Shown: positions 1 through 9,748 of the stretch, in pieces
Numbering within the stretch: the stretch's first letter is position 1
How the letters are laid out: the number at the start of each line of letters is the position of its first letter
Assembly (NCBI GenBank): GCA_023386495.1
Contig: JAEWJS010000075.1
Coordinates: 1-31,488 of the forward strand
Direction: 5' to 3'
From: Bacillota bacterium
GTDB taxonomy: Bacteria > Bacillota > Bacilli > Paenibacillales > Paenibacillaceae
Length of the DNA stretch: 31,488 bases
Notes under the pieces: model-generated
What the model was told of the DNA's origin: nothing
What the model saw: only the letters and a program-made list of their open reading frames with translations
The model's database searches: none
Program-made: the position numbers and the translations under genes

Positions 1-3000
1 TGCCGGGCGTGTCGCTTGTTACCGCGCGGCCGTAAACCCGCCGCCTGAAGCGAGCACAGCAGCTCCTGCTCGTACTCGCCGTTCCATGCGTCGCCGGCGA
101 TCGCGTGCTCCAGTTCGCCGGCTAGCCGATAGACGGCGCCTGCCGCTAGATTGCCGGCAGCGCCGCGCAGCGTATGCGCGAAGCGCTTGGCGGCCTGTCG
201 ATCGCCTTGATCGAGCAGCTCGCCCAGGCGGGTAGCAGCGCCGGCATATTCCCTGCGGAATGTTGTGAGCACCTGCAGCAGAATATCCGCCTTGCCGTCC
301 ATCAAGCGCAGTGCCTCATGCCAATCGAGCACCTCTGCTTCCGATGCATCCTCGGGACCGGCCTCAGCCGCCGAATCCGTCTGAGGTTGGCGCGCAGCTG
401 CGGCTTCTTCCCGGCCGCGGCCGGCGTCGCTCTCCGAAGCGAATGCCGGCAGCCACTTGGCCAGTACGGCATACAGCCGATCCGGCTGAAGCGGCTTCGT
501 CATCACCTCGTTCATGCCGGCCTGCAAGCAGGCCTCCTGCTGCGCCTTGGTCGTATCGGCCGTGAGGGCGATAATCGGCAATCCCGCATAGCGCTGGTCG
601 GCACGGATGCGCCGTGTCGTCTCCATCCCGTCAATGACCGGCATATGGATGTCCATCAGGACAAGGCCGTACGTGCCGATTTCCAGCATGATCAACGCTT
701 CCCTGCCGTCTCCTGCGACGGTTACGGGGAAGCCCTCAGCCTCCAGCAGCGATCGCGTAACCATCTGGTTCACGAGATTGTCCTCGACGACGAGCAGCGC
801 CGGTCTGCTCGGCTTCGCGGCAGCAGGCTTCACGCTGATGCCATCGGTCAAGACAGTCTCAGCCGGCGATGCTGTCGCCCGCAGGCGTTCCTGCTCGCAG
901 AGGGATGTTAGCGCATGACCGAAGCCGTACCGGCTGACGGGTTTCGTGATGACGGCATTCGGCTGCCAGTTCGCTGCAAGCTGGTCGATGGCGATGCGGC
1001 CGTTGAGCGAGGTGTACACAATCGTGCGAATGCCGCGCAGGTCGGCCTGCCGCTTCATGTGGAACCAAGTCTCCTCGCCGTACATATCCTCGGCTTCCAT
1101 ATCGAGCATGAGCACATCGATGCCCTGCTCCTTATCCAGCATTTCGGCAGCTTCCTGCCAGGAAGCTGCCGGCATGACCCGTCCGACCAGGAGGCCGAGC
1201 GTCGCCGTCAATTGTTCGCGCATCTCGGCATGATCCTCCGCGATGAGCACGGTCCAGCCCTGCGCAGCGTCCGCCGCAGGAAGCCGGTCGCTGCTGTCCC
1301 CGAGTCCGAACGGGAGGACGAATCGGAACACGCTGCCTTGCCCCATCCGGCTGTCGACCTCGATCGGGCTGCCCCCCATCCGTTCGACCAGGCTGCTCGC
1401 GATGACGAGCCCAAGCCCGGTTCCGCCGTATTTGCGCGAGGTCGAGCCGTCGATCTGGACGAACGGCTGGAACAGGCGGCGGGTCTGCTCCTCGTTCATG
1501 CCGATGCCGGTATCCGTGACGGTGAACCGCAGGCGGATCGCCGATGCGCTCCTGTCCTCCACGGCGATATCCAATCGCACCATGCCGTGATCGGTGAATT
1601 TGACCGCGTTGCTCATGAGATTGAGCAGCACCTGCCCGAGCCGGGACGGATCGCCATGCAGCGCCGGCGGAATGTCGGGATCGATCGCGATCAGCACTTC
1701 GATCGGCTTATACCCGAGCAGCACGCTTACGGTTCCGCACACGCCGTGCACGGTTTCCTCCAGCGCGAAAGGGATGACGTCGATGTTCAGCTTATCCGCT
1801 TCGATTTTGGAGAAATCCAGAATGTCGTTCATGATCTGCAGCAGCGCATGCGAGGAGCTCTGGATCTTCTGCATATAATCCTGCTGAACAACGGTCATGG
1901 ACGTACGGTTCATGAGATGGGACAAGCCGATAATACCGTTAAGCGGCGTTCGGATCTCATGGCTCATGCGGGCGAGGAACATGCTCTTCGCCTGGCTCGC
2001 TTCCTTCATCTCCTGCTGCGCGCGCTTCCATTCCGTAATGTCTCGCGAGATCGCGGAGAAGAACAGCTCGCCGCCGTCTTCCGCCGCATGGGCGACGATC
2101 GTCTGGGAGACGACGGCTTTGCCGCCGCCCGGCAGCATGACCGTGGTCTCGTATTCCGCATACCCGCGGCGCTTCGCTTCCGCGATGGCCTCTCCGAACC
2201 GAACGGCGCCGCTTGTCGTCAGATACCGCTTGAAATTCCGAGGGCCTTCCTCGAGTTCGGACCGCCCGAAGAGGCGATATCCGGCTTCGTTCATGTAGAA
2301 AATATTGCCGTGCGTATCGAAGGAAGCGATGCAGTCATGCGCCGATTCGACGATGCTGAACAGCCGGTTCCGCATGCGGACGGTCTCCTTGAAGGCGGTG
2401 ATATCCCGCGCGACAATGACCCATCCCTTCGATACGCCGCTCGGGTGCATCATCGCGGACAAGTTCGCTTCGACCGGAATTCTCGCCCCGGATCGCGCAA
2501 TCCATACCCATTCCGAATTGTCCGAAGCTTCGCCGATCTCGTCCATATGCCGGAAGAAGCGCGCATCGTCGCCATGATCGAGCCATAAGGCCGGCGTCTC
2601 GAGGCCGATCAGTTCCTCGGCACGATAGCCCAGCATCTCCTCGGCTCGGCCATTGAACAGCGTGATCCGGTAATCGGCATCCGTCACGATCATGGCGTAT
2701 TGGTTGCGCCCGATGAACGCCTCGAACGGCTCGAACAGGCCGCGCAGGCTGCGCGTCATCTCGTTGACGGAGACCGCTAGGGAAGCGATCTCGTCCTGGT
2801 CTTGCGCTTCGATCGGCGCGATGGAGAAATTGCCGCGCGCCACCTTGTCGGTCACGTTCGCGATCTGGCGGATGCGCCGTATCACCGTGCGGTCCAGTAC
2901 GCTGTAGATGATGAGGAACAGCACCAACTCGGTAACCGCGATGACGCCGAGCGTCGTGCGCAGCAGCGATTGCTGCGGGGCATAATAATCTTCCTTCCCG

Positions 3001-3791
3001 AAAGCCAAGGCGAGTATCCAGTTGCTGCTCGGCACTCGCGCGTAGAAGACCTTCACGGGGTCGTCGATGACCAGGTCGATCATCCCGCTGTCCGTGTGCA
3101 GCCCTGCCTCGAGCTTGGTCTGTTCGGTCGGGAAGTCCCGCAGGAAGTTGCGCTTCAGAATGACGCTCGGATCGCGATTGTACAGGACGTCCAGCCGACC
3201 GTTGACGAGATTGACGCGGCGATCCTCGCCGCTGCCGTTGTCCGTCTGCAGATAGGTGCGGAACAGCCGGGTCGCGTCGACGGTCAGATAGATGATCTGC
3301 TTGATGCCCCCGCGTTCGTCCATAACGGGAGCCAAGATCGGCAGCGCGTAAGTGCCGTCGGAAGCGAAGTAAGGGTCGCCGACGCTGCTGCGCCCATTCT
3401 TGGCAAGCGCAAATCCGGACGTGTCCCTAATATTCATCCAGCCGCCGTCCGCCAGCGCCAGCTTCCCTTCGAGATTCGCGATGCCGACATGGAGGAAGTA
3501 GCTGTCGACATCGAGCGAGAGCTCCTCGGAGAGATAGGCCAATTGTTGTTCCGGCGTCCCTTGGTGCAGCTGCTCGGAGCGGCTGACGATCTTGAGCTCC
3601 GCAAGGCGAAGCATCAAGAACGCCGATAGATTGTTCGCGGTATCGGCGACGGTGGCGAGCGTATTCTGCTCGAGCTGGCGGTTCAGCTTCTGCTTGGACA
3701 TCGTATAGTTGGCTAACCCTGCCGTGCATAACGCTATGGTCGTCGTGACGAACAGCAGAGTAGCGAGCTTGACGCGAATGGATCGCAGCAT
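1..3791 (-). CDS. Membrane hybrid sensor histidine kinase (sensor-HAMP-PAS-PAS-HisKA-HATPase-REC-REC-HPt), C-terminus cut by window edge
   Basis: The minus frame is open without a stop from the ATG at 3791 to the left edge (1263 codons), so the C-terminus lies outside. A GAAGGATG-type ribosome site precedes the ATG. A first membrane segment lies at about residues 9-28, an extracellular Cache-like sensor region follows, and a second membrane segment is at about 277-297, then HAMP. Two PAS domains (about 355-590) precede HisKA, whose phospho-acceptor is His611 in MSHEIRTPLNG. The HATPase carries a GTGLGL G-box. Two receiver domains follow with Asp897 (MLDME) and Asp1047 (LMDIHMP), then an HPt domain with His1206 in AHTLRGAAGN. 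All residues needed for an internal His-Asp-His relay are present. The gene is divergent from a second hybrid kinase, suggesting a shared signalling role. Ligand and target are unknown. Confidence 0.93.
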   Translation of the reverse strand, partial: MLRSIRVKLATLLFVTTTIALCTAGLANYTMSKQKLNRQLEQNTLATVADTANNLSAFLMLRLAELKIVSRSEQLHQGTPEQQLAYLSEELSLDVDSYFLHVGIANLEGKLALADGGWMNIRDTSGFALAKNGRSSVGDPYFASDGTYALPILAPVMDERGGIKQIIYLTVDATRLFRTYLQTDNGSGEDRRVNLVNGRLDVLYNRDPSVILKRNFLRDFPTEQTKLEAGLHTDSGMIDLVIDDPVKVFYARVPSSNWILALAFGKEDYYAPQQSLLRTTLGVIAVTELVLFLIIYSVLDRTVIRRIRQIANVTDKVARGNFSIAPIEAQDQDEIASLAVSVNEMTRSLRGLFEPFEAFIGRNQYAMIVTDADYRITLFNGRAEEMLGYRAEELIGLETPALWLDHGDDARFFRHMDEIGEASDNSEWVWIARSGARIPVEANLSAMMHPSGVSKGWVIVARDITAFKETVRMRNRLFSIVESAHDCIASFDTHGNIFYMNEAGYRLFGRSELEEGPRNFKRYLTTSGAVRFGEAIAEAKRRGYAEYETTVMLPGGGKAVVSQTIVAHAAEDGGELFFSAISRDITEWKRAQQEMKEASQAKSMFLARMSHEIRTPLNGIIGLSHLMNRTSMTVVQQDYMQKIQSSSHALLQIMNDILDFSKIEADKLNIDVIPFALEETVHGVCGTVSVLLGYKPIEVLIAIDPDIPPALHGDPSRLGQVLLNLMSNAVKFTDHGMVRLDIAVEDRSASAIRLRFTVTDTGIGMNEEQTRRLFQPFVQIDGSTSRKYGGTGLGLVIASSLVERMGGSPIEVDSRMGQGSVFRFVLPFGLGDSSDRLPAADAAQGWTVLIAEDHAEMREQLTATLGLLVGRVMPAASWQEAAEMLDKEQGIDVLMLDMEAEDMYGEETWFHMKRQADLRGIRTIVYTSLNGRIAIDQLAANWQPNAVITKPVSRYGFGHALTSLCEQERLRATASPAETVLTDGISVKPAAAKPSRPALLVVEDNLVNQMVTRSLLEAEGFPVTVAGDGREALIMLEIGTYGLVLMDIHMPVIDGMETTRRIRADQRYAGLPIIALTADTTKAQQEACLQAGMNEVMTKPLQPDRLYAVLAKWLPAFASESDAGRGREEAAAARQPQTDSAAEAGPEDASEAEVLDWHEALRLMDGKADILLQVLTTFRREYAGAATRLGELLDQGDRQAAKRFAHTLRGAAGNLAAGAVYRLAGELEHAIAGDAWNGEYEQELLCSLQAAGLRPRGNKRHAR

Positions 3792-4004
3792 GGATCATCC
3801 CATCCTTCTGTTGGCTGTGAAGCTGGCATTCTATTCCTATAATAGCCGAGAATAGTAGATTGCGACAGAGGTCGACGGGATTCGCTGACGTGCAGGCTCC
3901 GACTGCGACTAAGGGTCGAATCTAGCATGCGATACCTGTTGTTATCTCCCTTCCTATAGTAAAATGGTGGAAATAAAGAGCGGTTGCCGCAGGGGGTTGC
4001 CATA

Positions 4005-6476
4005 GTGGGACAGTCAGAGCTTGAACGAGAATCCGTGTCCGTCCTAAGGGACATCCGGCCTGCAGTGCATGGGGCCGGAGCGGAACGCGCGGAACATGCG
4101 GAACAAGATACGCACCACAAGCTGCTGGAATCGGAGAGGCTGCTTCGCGTGATCAGCGAATATGCGCAGGATGTCATCGCGTACAGCACGGTTGACGGCC
4201 GATGCAGCTATGTCTCTGCATCGGCTTATCGGGCGCTGGGCTATACGCCTGGCGAATTGATCGCGATGGGAAGCGACATCCGCGAGCTGTTCGATATCCC
4301 GCCGAATATTCTGGCAGGTTCGTTGGATGGCGGCATGGTGTATGAATCCCGGATAAGGCATAAGGACGGGACGTATCGCTGGTTCGAGACGACCGTGAAC
4401 AGGATCGCTGCCGAGGATGGCGAGGCTGGGGTCGAGGAGATGCTGCTGTCGATCGGACGGGACATCACCGAACGGAAGCGGATGGAAGAGCGGCTTCGTG
4501 ACAGCGAGCGTCGGTACAAATCCTTATTCGATAACAATCCGTCCAGCATTTATGCCTTCGATTCGGATGGCGGGCTGGCCTCCTTCAACATGCAGCTCGT
4601 AGAGCTGACAGGCTATGACAGCGAAGAGTTGCAGAAGATCCCGTTCCGCGAGCTGATCCATGAGGAGGACCGTCAGCGGGTCGAACAGATGCTGGCCGTC
4701 ACGATGAGCGGGACCCCGGTCAGGTTCGAGGCCAGGATGGTTCGCAAGGACGGCGTCGAGATTGCCTGCGGGGTAACCAATGTGCCGATCGTCGTGGACG
4801 GGCAGGTCGTCGGCGCCTATGGGATCGCAAGCGATATTCGCGAACGCAAGCAGTACATCGAGCAAATCGAGCGGCTGAGCTATCGGCACAGCCTTATCTT
4901 AGGCGCTGTCACGGAAGGCCTCTTCATGCTCGACCAAGACGGCCGCGCGATCTTCCTCAATCCTGCTGCCGAGCGGATGCTCGGTTACGCGTTGGAGGAA
5001 TTCGTCGGCCGCTTCAGCCATGATGTCATTCATCATTCGCGGGCAGACGGCACGCCGTATACGCGCGAATCGAATCCGATCTCCCGGACGATCGACGATG
5101 GGCTGGCACGCGCTATGAGCGATGAGGTGTTCTGGCGCAAGGACGGCACGAGCTTCCTGGTGGAGTACCGCGTCAATCCGATCATCGACGCCGGGCGAAT
5201 CGTCGGAGCGGTCGTCGTGTTCAACGACGTGACCGGGGAACACGAGATTCGCGCGGCGAAGGAGAATGCCGAACGGGCGGACCGCGCGAAGTCCGAATTC
5301 CTCGCGATGATGAGCCACGAGATTCGTACGCCGATGAACGGCATTCTGGGGATGACCGATCTCTTGCTCGAGACCGAGCTGACCGAGGAACAGCAAGAAT
5401 ATGCGGAGATTATCCATTCGAGCGGCGAGACGCTGCTGCGCATCCTGAACGATATACTCGACTTCAGCAAAATCGAAGCCGGCAAGCTCGTCTTGGAGGA
5501 CGAGCTGTTCGATCTGGCCGGCGCGATCGCGATGACGATCGACCTATTCAAGCCAAGGGCGGAGCAGAAAGGGCTCGAGCTGCTGTGCACCGTCGCCCCC
5601 GACGTACCCGGCGCGGTCGTCGGGGATGCTACCCGATTCCGCCAGGTGCTCACGAACCTCGTCGGCAACGCGATCAAGTTCACCGAGCAGGGAAGCGTGA
5701 ACGTGTCCGTCGATGTCCGGCAGGGTGCCGGCGAGGCAGGCAAGCTGCTTCGCATCACGGTGGAGGATACCGGCATCGGCATACCGGCCGACAAGCTTCA
5801 GCATCTCTTCCAATCGTTCTCGCAGCTGCATCCCGCACTCAGCCGCACCTACGGGGGCACGGGTCTTGGCCTTGCCATCACGAAGCGTCTCGTCGAGTTG
5901 ATGGGCGGCGTCATCGCCGTCGACAGCGTCGAGGGGAAGGGCTCCGTCTTCCGCTTCGAGATGGAGCTGCACGGCGAGATCTTTTCGACGGCCGGCGATC
6001 ATGAAGCGGATGCAGAGCCGCGGTCGAACCGGACGGCAAAGCCAGCAGTATGGCAGCCCCATGCGCGATGCGCAGCCTCCGACCCCAGGTGCCTCAGAAT
6101 TCTGCTCGCGGAGGACCATCCGGTGAACCAGCAGCTCTTCCTGCGGGTATTGGACCGCCTCGGCTATGCGGCAGACGTCGTGCAGAACGGCGTCGAAGCG
6201 GTGGAGATGATTCTGAAGCAGCCTTACGACCTCGTCTTCATGGACATCCAGATGCCCGTGATGGACGGGATTAAGGCGACAGGGCTCATCCGGCAATTGC
6301 TGCCGGAGCCGAAGCTTCCCGTCATCGTCGCCTTGACGGCACACGCGCGCAAGGAAGACCGGGATATGTGCCTGACGGCAGGCATGGACGACTACGTCAG
6401 CAAGCCGATCCAGATGGACGAGGTTCGCCGCGTGTTCGATCGCTGGCGGGACGGGAAGGGAAAGGCGCAATCATGA
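4005..6476 (+). CDS. Soluble PAS-PAS-PAS hybrid histidine kinase with C-terminal receiver
   Basis: This is a cytoplasmic hybrid kinase with no membrane segment. I chose the GTG at 4005 because an AGGGGG ribosome site lies eight bases upstream; an in-frame TTG at 3984 would add seven residues and cannot be excluded. Numbering from GTG 4005, three PAS domains span about residues 40-420, each followed by a PAC-like segment (DITERK, DIRERK, DVTGEH). HisKA has His438 in MSHEIRTPMNG. The HATPase has DTGIGIP and GGTGLGLAI. After a linker rich in charged and small residues (about 665-700) there is a receiver with the acidic pair in LLAEDHPVN, phospho-acceptor Asp747 (FMDIQMPVMDG) and Lys in YVSKPI. 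It lacks an HPt domain, so it would need an HPt in trans; the divergent neighbour carries one. The signal sensed is unknown. Confidence 0.92.
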   Translation: MGQSELERESVSVLRDIRPAVHGAGAERAEHAEQDTHHKLLESERLLRVISEYAQDVIAYSTVDGRCSYVSASAYRALGYTPGELIAMGSDIRELFDIPPNILAGSLDGGMVYESRIRHKDGTYRWFETTVNRIAAEDGEAGVEEMLLSIGRDITERKRMEERLRDSERRYKSLFDNNPSSIYAFDSDGGLASFNMQLVELTGYDSEELQKIPFRELIHEEDRQRVEQMLAVTMSGTPVRFEARMVRKDGVEIACGVTNVPIVVDGQVVGAYGIASDIRERKQYIEQIERLSYRHSLILGAVTEGLFMLDQDGRAIFLNPAAERMLGYALEEFVGRFSHDVIHHSRADGTPYTRESNPISRTIDDGLARAMSDEVFWRKDGTSFLVEYRVNPIIDAGRIVGAVVVFNDVTGEHEIRAAKENAERADRAKSEFLAMMSHEIRTPMNGILGMTDLLLETELTEEQQEYAEIIHSSGETLLRILNDILDFSKIEAGKLVLEDELFDLAGAIAMTIDLFKPRAEQKGLELLCTVAPDVPGAVVGDATRFRQVLTNLVGNAIKFTEQGSVNVSVDVRQGAGEAGKLLRITVEDTGIGIPADKLQHLFQSFSQLHPALSRTYGGTGLGLAITKRLVELMGGVIAVDSVEGKGSVFRFEMELHGEIFSTAGDHEADAEPRSNRTAKPAVWQPHARCAASDPRCLRILLAEDHPVNQQLFLRVLDRLGYAADVVQNGVEAVEMILKQPYDLVFMDIQMPVMDGIKATGLIRQLLPEPKLPVIVALTAHARKEDRDMCLTAGMDDYVSKPIQMDEVRRVFDRWRDGKGKAQS

Positions 6477-6575
6477 CCGCGCGGGATGTCAATGATTTTA
6501 CCAGTTGCAAGCTTCGGACAACCATGAGATTCTAATCTACGACAAGGTACAGACACGAAGAAGGGCAGAAGACGA

Positions 6576-7805
6576 ATGGGACATCCGAAGGACTACTTTC
6601 AGCAGCTTAAGGCGCAATTGGGACCGCAGGCTTGGCATAACTTTCGAATCGATGCATCGGCATCGCTGTTGTTCAGTGTATTCAACGCCGTATTCAATCA
6701 ATTCTATATCCCGATGGCCATCCAGCAAGGCGCGAACAATATGCAGGTCGGCGTGCTCGCCGCCGCGCCGGCCATCGGGCTGCTCCTCTCGCCGCTATGG
6801 GCATCGTTCATCGAGCAGAGCGGTCCGCGGCGCTTCATGATCTACCCGAACTTGATCGGCCGGGCGCTCATCATCCTGCCGGCCTTCTTCGGCGTTCCGC
6901 TCGTGTATGTAGGCGTTGCGCTGCTCTTCCAGCTCATGATGGGGATGCAGGCACCGGCCTACGCGTCGATGGTGACGCGCATGTATCCCCCGCAACATCG
7001 CGGCAAGCTGATGGCCAACGTGCGCATCGGCATGGTCGTGCTTATGATTCCGCTGGCGTATCTGGTCGGGTATTGGACGGATGCGGCAGGTCCCAGCGGC
7101 CCGCTGGCTGCCGCCGCGGTCATGGGCGTCCTCTCGATTCTGGTCTTCACGCGGGTGAAGGAATCCGAGCCGCAGCCGCAGCCGACTGCCGCGGCCGTCC
7201 AGAAGCGAGGGAGCTTCCGCGAGCAGTGGAGTCTGGTGAAGCAGAATCGCGAGCTGGGCATTTTCCTGGCTGCAACGACGTTCACGGGCTTCTGCAATAT
7301 TATGGCGGGTCCGCTCTATCAGATCATCCAGGTCGAAAGGCTCGAGCTGTCGAACGTGGAGATCGGCTATGCGCGGATGACGTATTTTGCATGCCTGCTG
7401 GTCGCATACTTCGTAGTTGGCCGGGCGATCGACCGCATCTCAGCGAAAAGCACGATCATCTACGGACTGCTCGCGTTCGCAGCGGTTCCGACGTTATACG
7501 GGGTGTTCGGCAATTATCCGTCCGTTCTCGTCGGCAGCGGCATCCAAGGGATCGGGGACGCGATCTGGGATATCGGCATCCTGGCCTATGTCTTCCGGCT
7601 TGCGCCGGGCAGAGAGGCCGTCGTATTCGGCCTGCACATGCTGCTGTTCGGCATCCGGGGGACGATCGGTCCGCTGCTGTCGACCGCATTGGCCGGCTAC
7701 GGGCTGCCGCTGTCGTGGCTGCTGCTCGGCGCGGCGCTGTTCGGGTGGATCGGCTGCGCGCTGTTCATCGCCATGGGCAGACGGGGGGAGCGGCAGGCCG
7801 CATAG
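6576..7805 (+). CDS. MFS family membrane transporter
   Basis: A 409-residue, strongly hydrophobic protein with about twelve predicted membrane segments, the usual size for the major facilitator superfamily. A loop between early helices reads PPQHRGKLMANVRIG, resembling the basic cytoplasmic loop of MFS carriers, and a central hydrophilic loop (about 190-220, rich in Q, P, K and E) separates the two six-helix halves. The substrate cannot be told from sequence. The ATG at 6576 is preceded by an AGAAGGGCAG stretch that could serve as a rather distant ribosome site. The gene stands alone: it follows the kinase gene by about 100 bases and is closed by a strong terminator shared with the convergent yhbH. 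A link to the upstream kinase is possible but only inferred from proximity. Confidence 0.85.
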   Translation: MGHPKDYFQQLKAQLGPQAWHNFRIDASASLLFSVFNAVFNQFYIPMAIQQGANNMQVGVLAAAPAIGLLLSPLWASFIEQSGPRRFMIYPNLIGRALIILPAFFGVPLVYVGVALLFQLMMGMQAPAYASMVTRMYPPQHRGKLMANVRIGMVVLMIPLAYLVGYWTDAAGPSGPLAAAAVMGVLSILVFTRVKESEPQPQPTAAAVQKRGSFREQWSLVKQNRELGIFLAATTFTGFCNIMAGPLYQIIQVERLELSNVEIGYARMTYFACLLVAYFVVGRAIDRISAKSTIIYGLLAFAAVPTLYGVFGNYPSVLVGSGIQGIGDAIWDIGILAYVFRLAPGREAVVFGLHMLLFGIRGTIGPLLSTALAGYGLPLSWLLLGAALFGWIGCALFIAMGRRGERQAA

Positions 7806-7825
7806 GAGCAGGGAATAACGCAAGC

Positions 7826-7861
7826 AAGGGCGGTGCCATCGACGGCACCGCCCTTCTTTTT
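7826..7861. terminator. Bidirectional rho-independent terminator
   Basis: A 12-bp perfect stem (AAGGGCGGTGCC with GGCACCGCCCTT) and a six-base loop are followed by TTCTTTTT. It sits between the convergent MFS transporter and yhbH; the A-rich start of the stem gives only a weak U-tract on the minus strand. Confidence 0.9.
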
Positions 7862-7869
7862 GCCCAATC

Positions 7870-9027
7870 CTAATTCGCCGCGGCAATGTCGCGCTTATGG
7901 AAGAACGACTTCAGCGCATTGTAGACCTCGCCCTTCTCGCGGATGACGTAATAGAGGAACGTCGGGAACGAAATGTTCTTGTAGGCCGACATGAGCGTGC
8001 TGGAGCGGTTATACTGGTTCACCTCGCCGTAGCCGAACATGTTCGACCGCTTGAGCAGTTCCCCGATCAGCTTCACGCAGCGCTCGTTGTCGCTCGTCAG
8101 GTTGTCGCCGTCGGAGAAGTGGAACGGATAAATATTGTACATATTCGGCGGGAAGCGGGAGTCGATGACCTCCAGCGCCTTGATGTAAGCGGAGGAACAA
8201 ATGGTGCCGCCGCTCTCGCCCCGATTGAAAAATTCGTCCTCGGTCACGACCTTGGCTTCCGTATGATGCGCAATGAATACGATCTCGACCTTTTCGTACT
8301 GCGCGCGCAAGAACCTCGTCATCCAGAAGAAGAAGCTTCGCGCTACGTATTTTTCGAACGAGCCCATCGATCCGGACGTATCCATCATGGCCAGAATGAC
8401 AGCGCTTGAGCTCGGCTTGATGATCTCCTCCCACGTCTTGTAACGCAGATCGTCCGGGGAAATCCCATGGATGCCGGGTGCGCCTTCGGTGGCGTTGCGC
8501 TTCAGGTTCTCCAGAATGGTGCGCTTCTTATCGATGTTGGACATGATGCCCTTCTTGCGTATATCGTTGAAACGGATTTCCTGCGTCTCCAGCACGTCCT
8601 TATCCTTCGGCTTCAAGAAAGGCAGCTCCAGCTCCGCGAACAGCATCGTCTCGAGCTCCTCCAGGCTGATCTCCGCTTCGATGACGTCATCGCCGGGCTT
8701 GTCGCCGGCGCCCTCTCCCTTGCCGCCCTTCTGCGCGTTCGGATCGACGCCGAGCACGTCGCCCACCTGGCTGTCGCCGTCCCCTTGACCGACATGCTTG
8801 CTCTTGTTGTGATTGTACACGAACCGGTATTCGTCGAGGCTGCGAATCGGCACCTTAATGATCTGTTTGCCGTCCGACATGACGATATTCTCTTCGGAGA
8901 CGAGATCCGGCAAGTTCTGTTTGACGGCTTCGCGAACCTTCTGTTGGTGCCTGGCTTGGTCTTGGTAGCCCTTCCTGTGGAGCGACCAGTCTTCGCGGGA
9001 TACGATGAATAACGGTTGACCTTCCAT
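7870..9027 (-). CDS. yhbH: Sporulation protein YhbH (DUF444 family)
   Basis: The 385-residue product has the length and layout of Bacillus YhbH. An N-terminal region contains GYQDQARHQQKVREAVKQNLPDL-type sequence (described here in parts: GYQDQARHQQK, then REAVKQNLP). A Gly/Asp-rich low-complexity stretch follows (about 80-115), then a VWA-like domain with a MIDAS-type motif DTSGSMG at 216-222. In the family, YhbH is produced in the mother cell during sporulation and is functionally linked to the kinase PrkA and to SpoVR; the biochemical role is not settled. I chose the ATG at 9027, which has a GGGAGG ribosome site eleven bases upstream. An in-frame GTG at 9039 lies inside that site and is unlikely. 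Here the gene stands alone, without prkA or spoVR next to it within the window. Confidence 0.88.
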   Translation of the reverse strand: MEGQPLFIVSREDWSLHRKGYQDQARHQQKVREAVKQNLPDLVSEENIVMSDGKQIIKVPIRSLDEYRFVYNHNKSKHVGQGDGDSQVGDVLGVDPNAQKGGKGEGAGDKPGDDVIEAEISLEELETMLFAELELPFLKPKDKDVLETQEIRFNDIRKKGIMSNIDKKRTILENLKRNATEGAPGIHGISPDDLRYKTWEEIIKPSSSAVILAMMDTSGSMGSFEKYVARSFFFWMTRFLRAQYEKVEIVFIAHHTEAKVVTEDEFFNRGESGGTICSSAYIKALEVIDSRFPPNMYNIYPFHFSDGDNLTSDNERCVKLIGELLKRSNMFGYGEVNQYNRSSTLMSAYKNISFPTFLYYVIREKGEVYNALKSFFHKRDIAAAN

Positions 9028-9202
9028 ATGAACGTGCACCTCCCACTGGTTAACTGCCGTTGTTATACAATATATTCAAGCCCGGTGCGGTTATGTGAGA
9101 CAATATGCGCCCAAATCTATCACGCTGGATTGCATTTGCGGCCGCATGCACCCATTCAGTATAGTAAGAGCAGGGAATCCTGTAGAATGGAGGCAGATGT
9201 GC

Positions 9203-9727
9203 ATGGCTAGAATCGTCGCCTTCCCGCCGTCAATCGATGCAGGATGCACGCGGCTCGTGCTCGGCTCGATGCCAGGCGAAGCGTCGCTTGCGGCGCAGCG
9301 ATATTACGCGCATCCGCGCAACGGCTTCTGGCCGATCGTCTACCGGGTGCTGAGCGAGGGGACGGAAGTGCCGCCGGCAGCTTACGAGGAGAGGCTTCGC
9401 TTCTTATTGGAGCATGGCATCGCATTGTGGGACGTGCTGCGCGCATGCGAGCGGGAAGGCAGTCTGGATACGGCAATCCGGGAGCCGGAGGCGAATGACT
9501 TCAACGCGCTGTTCCGGCGCTACCCTGGAATCGACACGGTCTACTGCAACGGAGGCAAGGCCTATGAGCTGTTCACGAAGCAAGTGATGCCGACGCTTGC
9601 GGCAAGCCGGCTTCCGGCCTGCGTGAAGCTGCCTTCCACAAGTCCCGCGCATGCGATTCCGTTCGAACGGAAGGCAGAAGCGTGGCTTGCGCTGCGGACC
9701 GATGAGGTGGCAAGGGCAGGCGAGTAA
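9203..9727 (+). CDS. DNA-deoxyinosine glycosylase (uracil-DNA glycosylase superfamily)
   Basis: A 174-residue protein resembling the hypoxanthine-DNA glycosylase branch of the uracil-DNA glycosylase superfamily. These enzymes remove deaminated adenine (hypoxanthine) from DNA and start base-excision repair. Motif 1 reads GSMPGEAS (21-28), followed by YYAHPRNGFW (34-43); Asn40 occupies the position of the residue thought to be catalytic in this branch. A second motif LPSTSPAH is at 143-150. The start is the ATG at 9203, nine bases after a GGAGG site. An ATG at 9197 is too close to that site, and longer in-frame extensions have no ribosome site. The gene is divergent from yhbH and shows no operon partner. 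Substrate preference within the superfamily is inferred from motif pattern only. Confidence 0.78.
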   Translation: MARIVAFPPSIDAGCTRLVLGSMPGEASLAAQRYYAHPRNGFWPIVYRVLSEGTEVPPAAYEERLRFLLEHGIALWDVLRACEREGSLDTAIREPEANDFNALFRRYPGIDTVYCNGGKAYELFTKQVMPTLAASRLPACVKLPSTSPAHAIPFERKAEAWLALRTDEVARAGE

Positions 9728-9748
9728 AGGCGCAATAAGCCGAATAGC

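Noticed and set aside
915..2588. 557-codon plus-strand open frame
   Set aside because: It lies opposite the hybrid kinase gene, whose minus frame encodes clear HisKA, HATPase and REC motifs. The plus frame gives an Arg/His-rich product with no domain.
3984..4004. TTG at 3984 as start of the soluble kinase
   Set aside because: The GTG at 4005 has a better-spaced ribosome site. The upstream start is noted as a possible alternative.
6797..7873. 358-codon plus frame overlapping the MFS transporter
   Set aside because: The transporter frame encodes about twelve hydrophobic segments; the alternative is Arg/Ala/Gly-rich with no domain.
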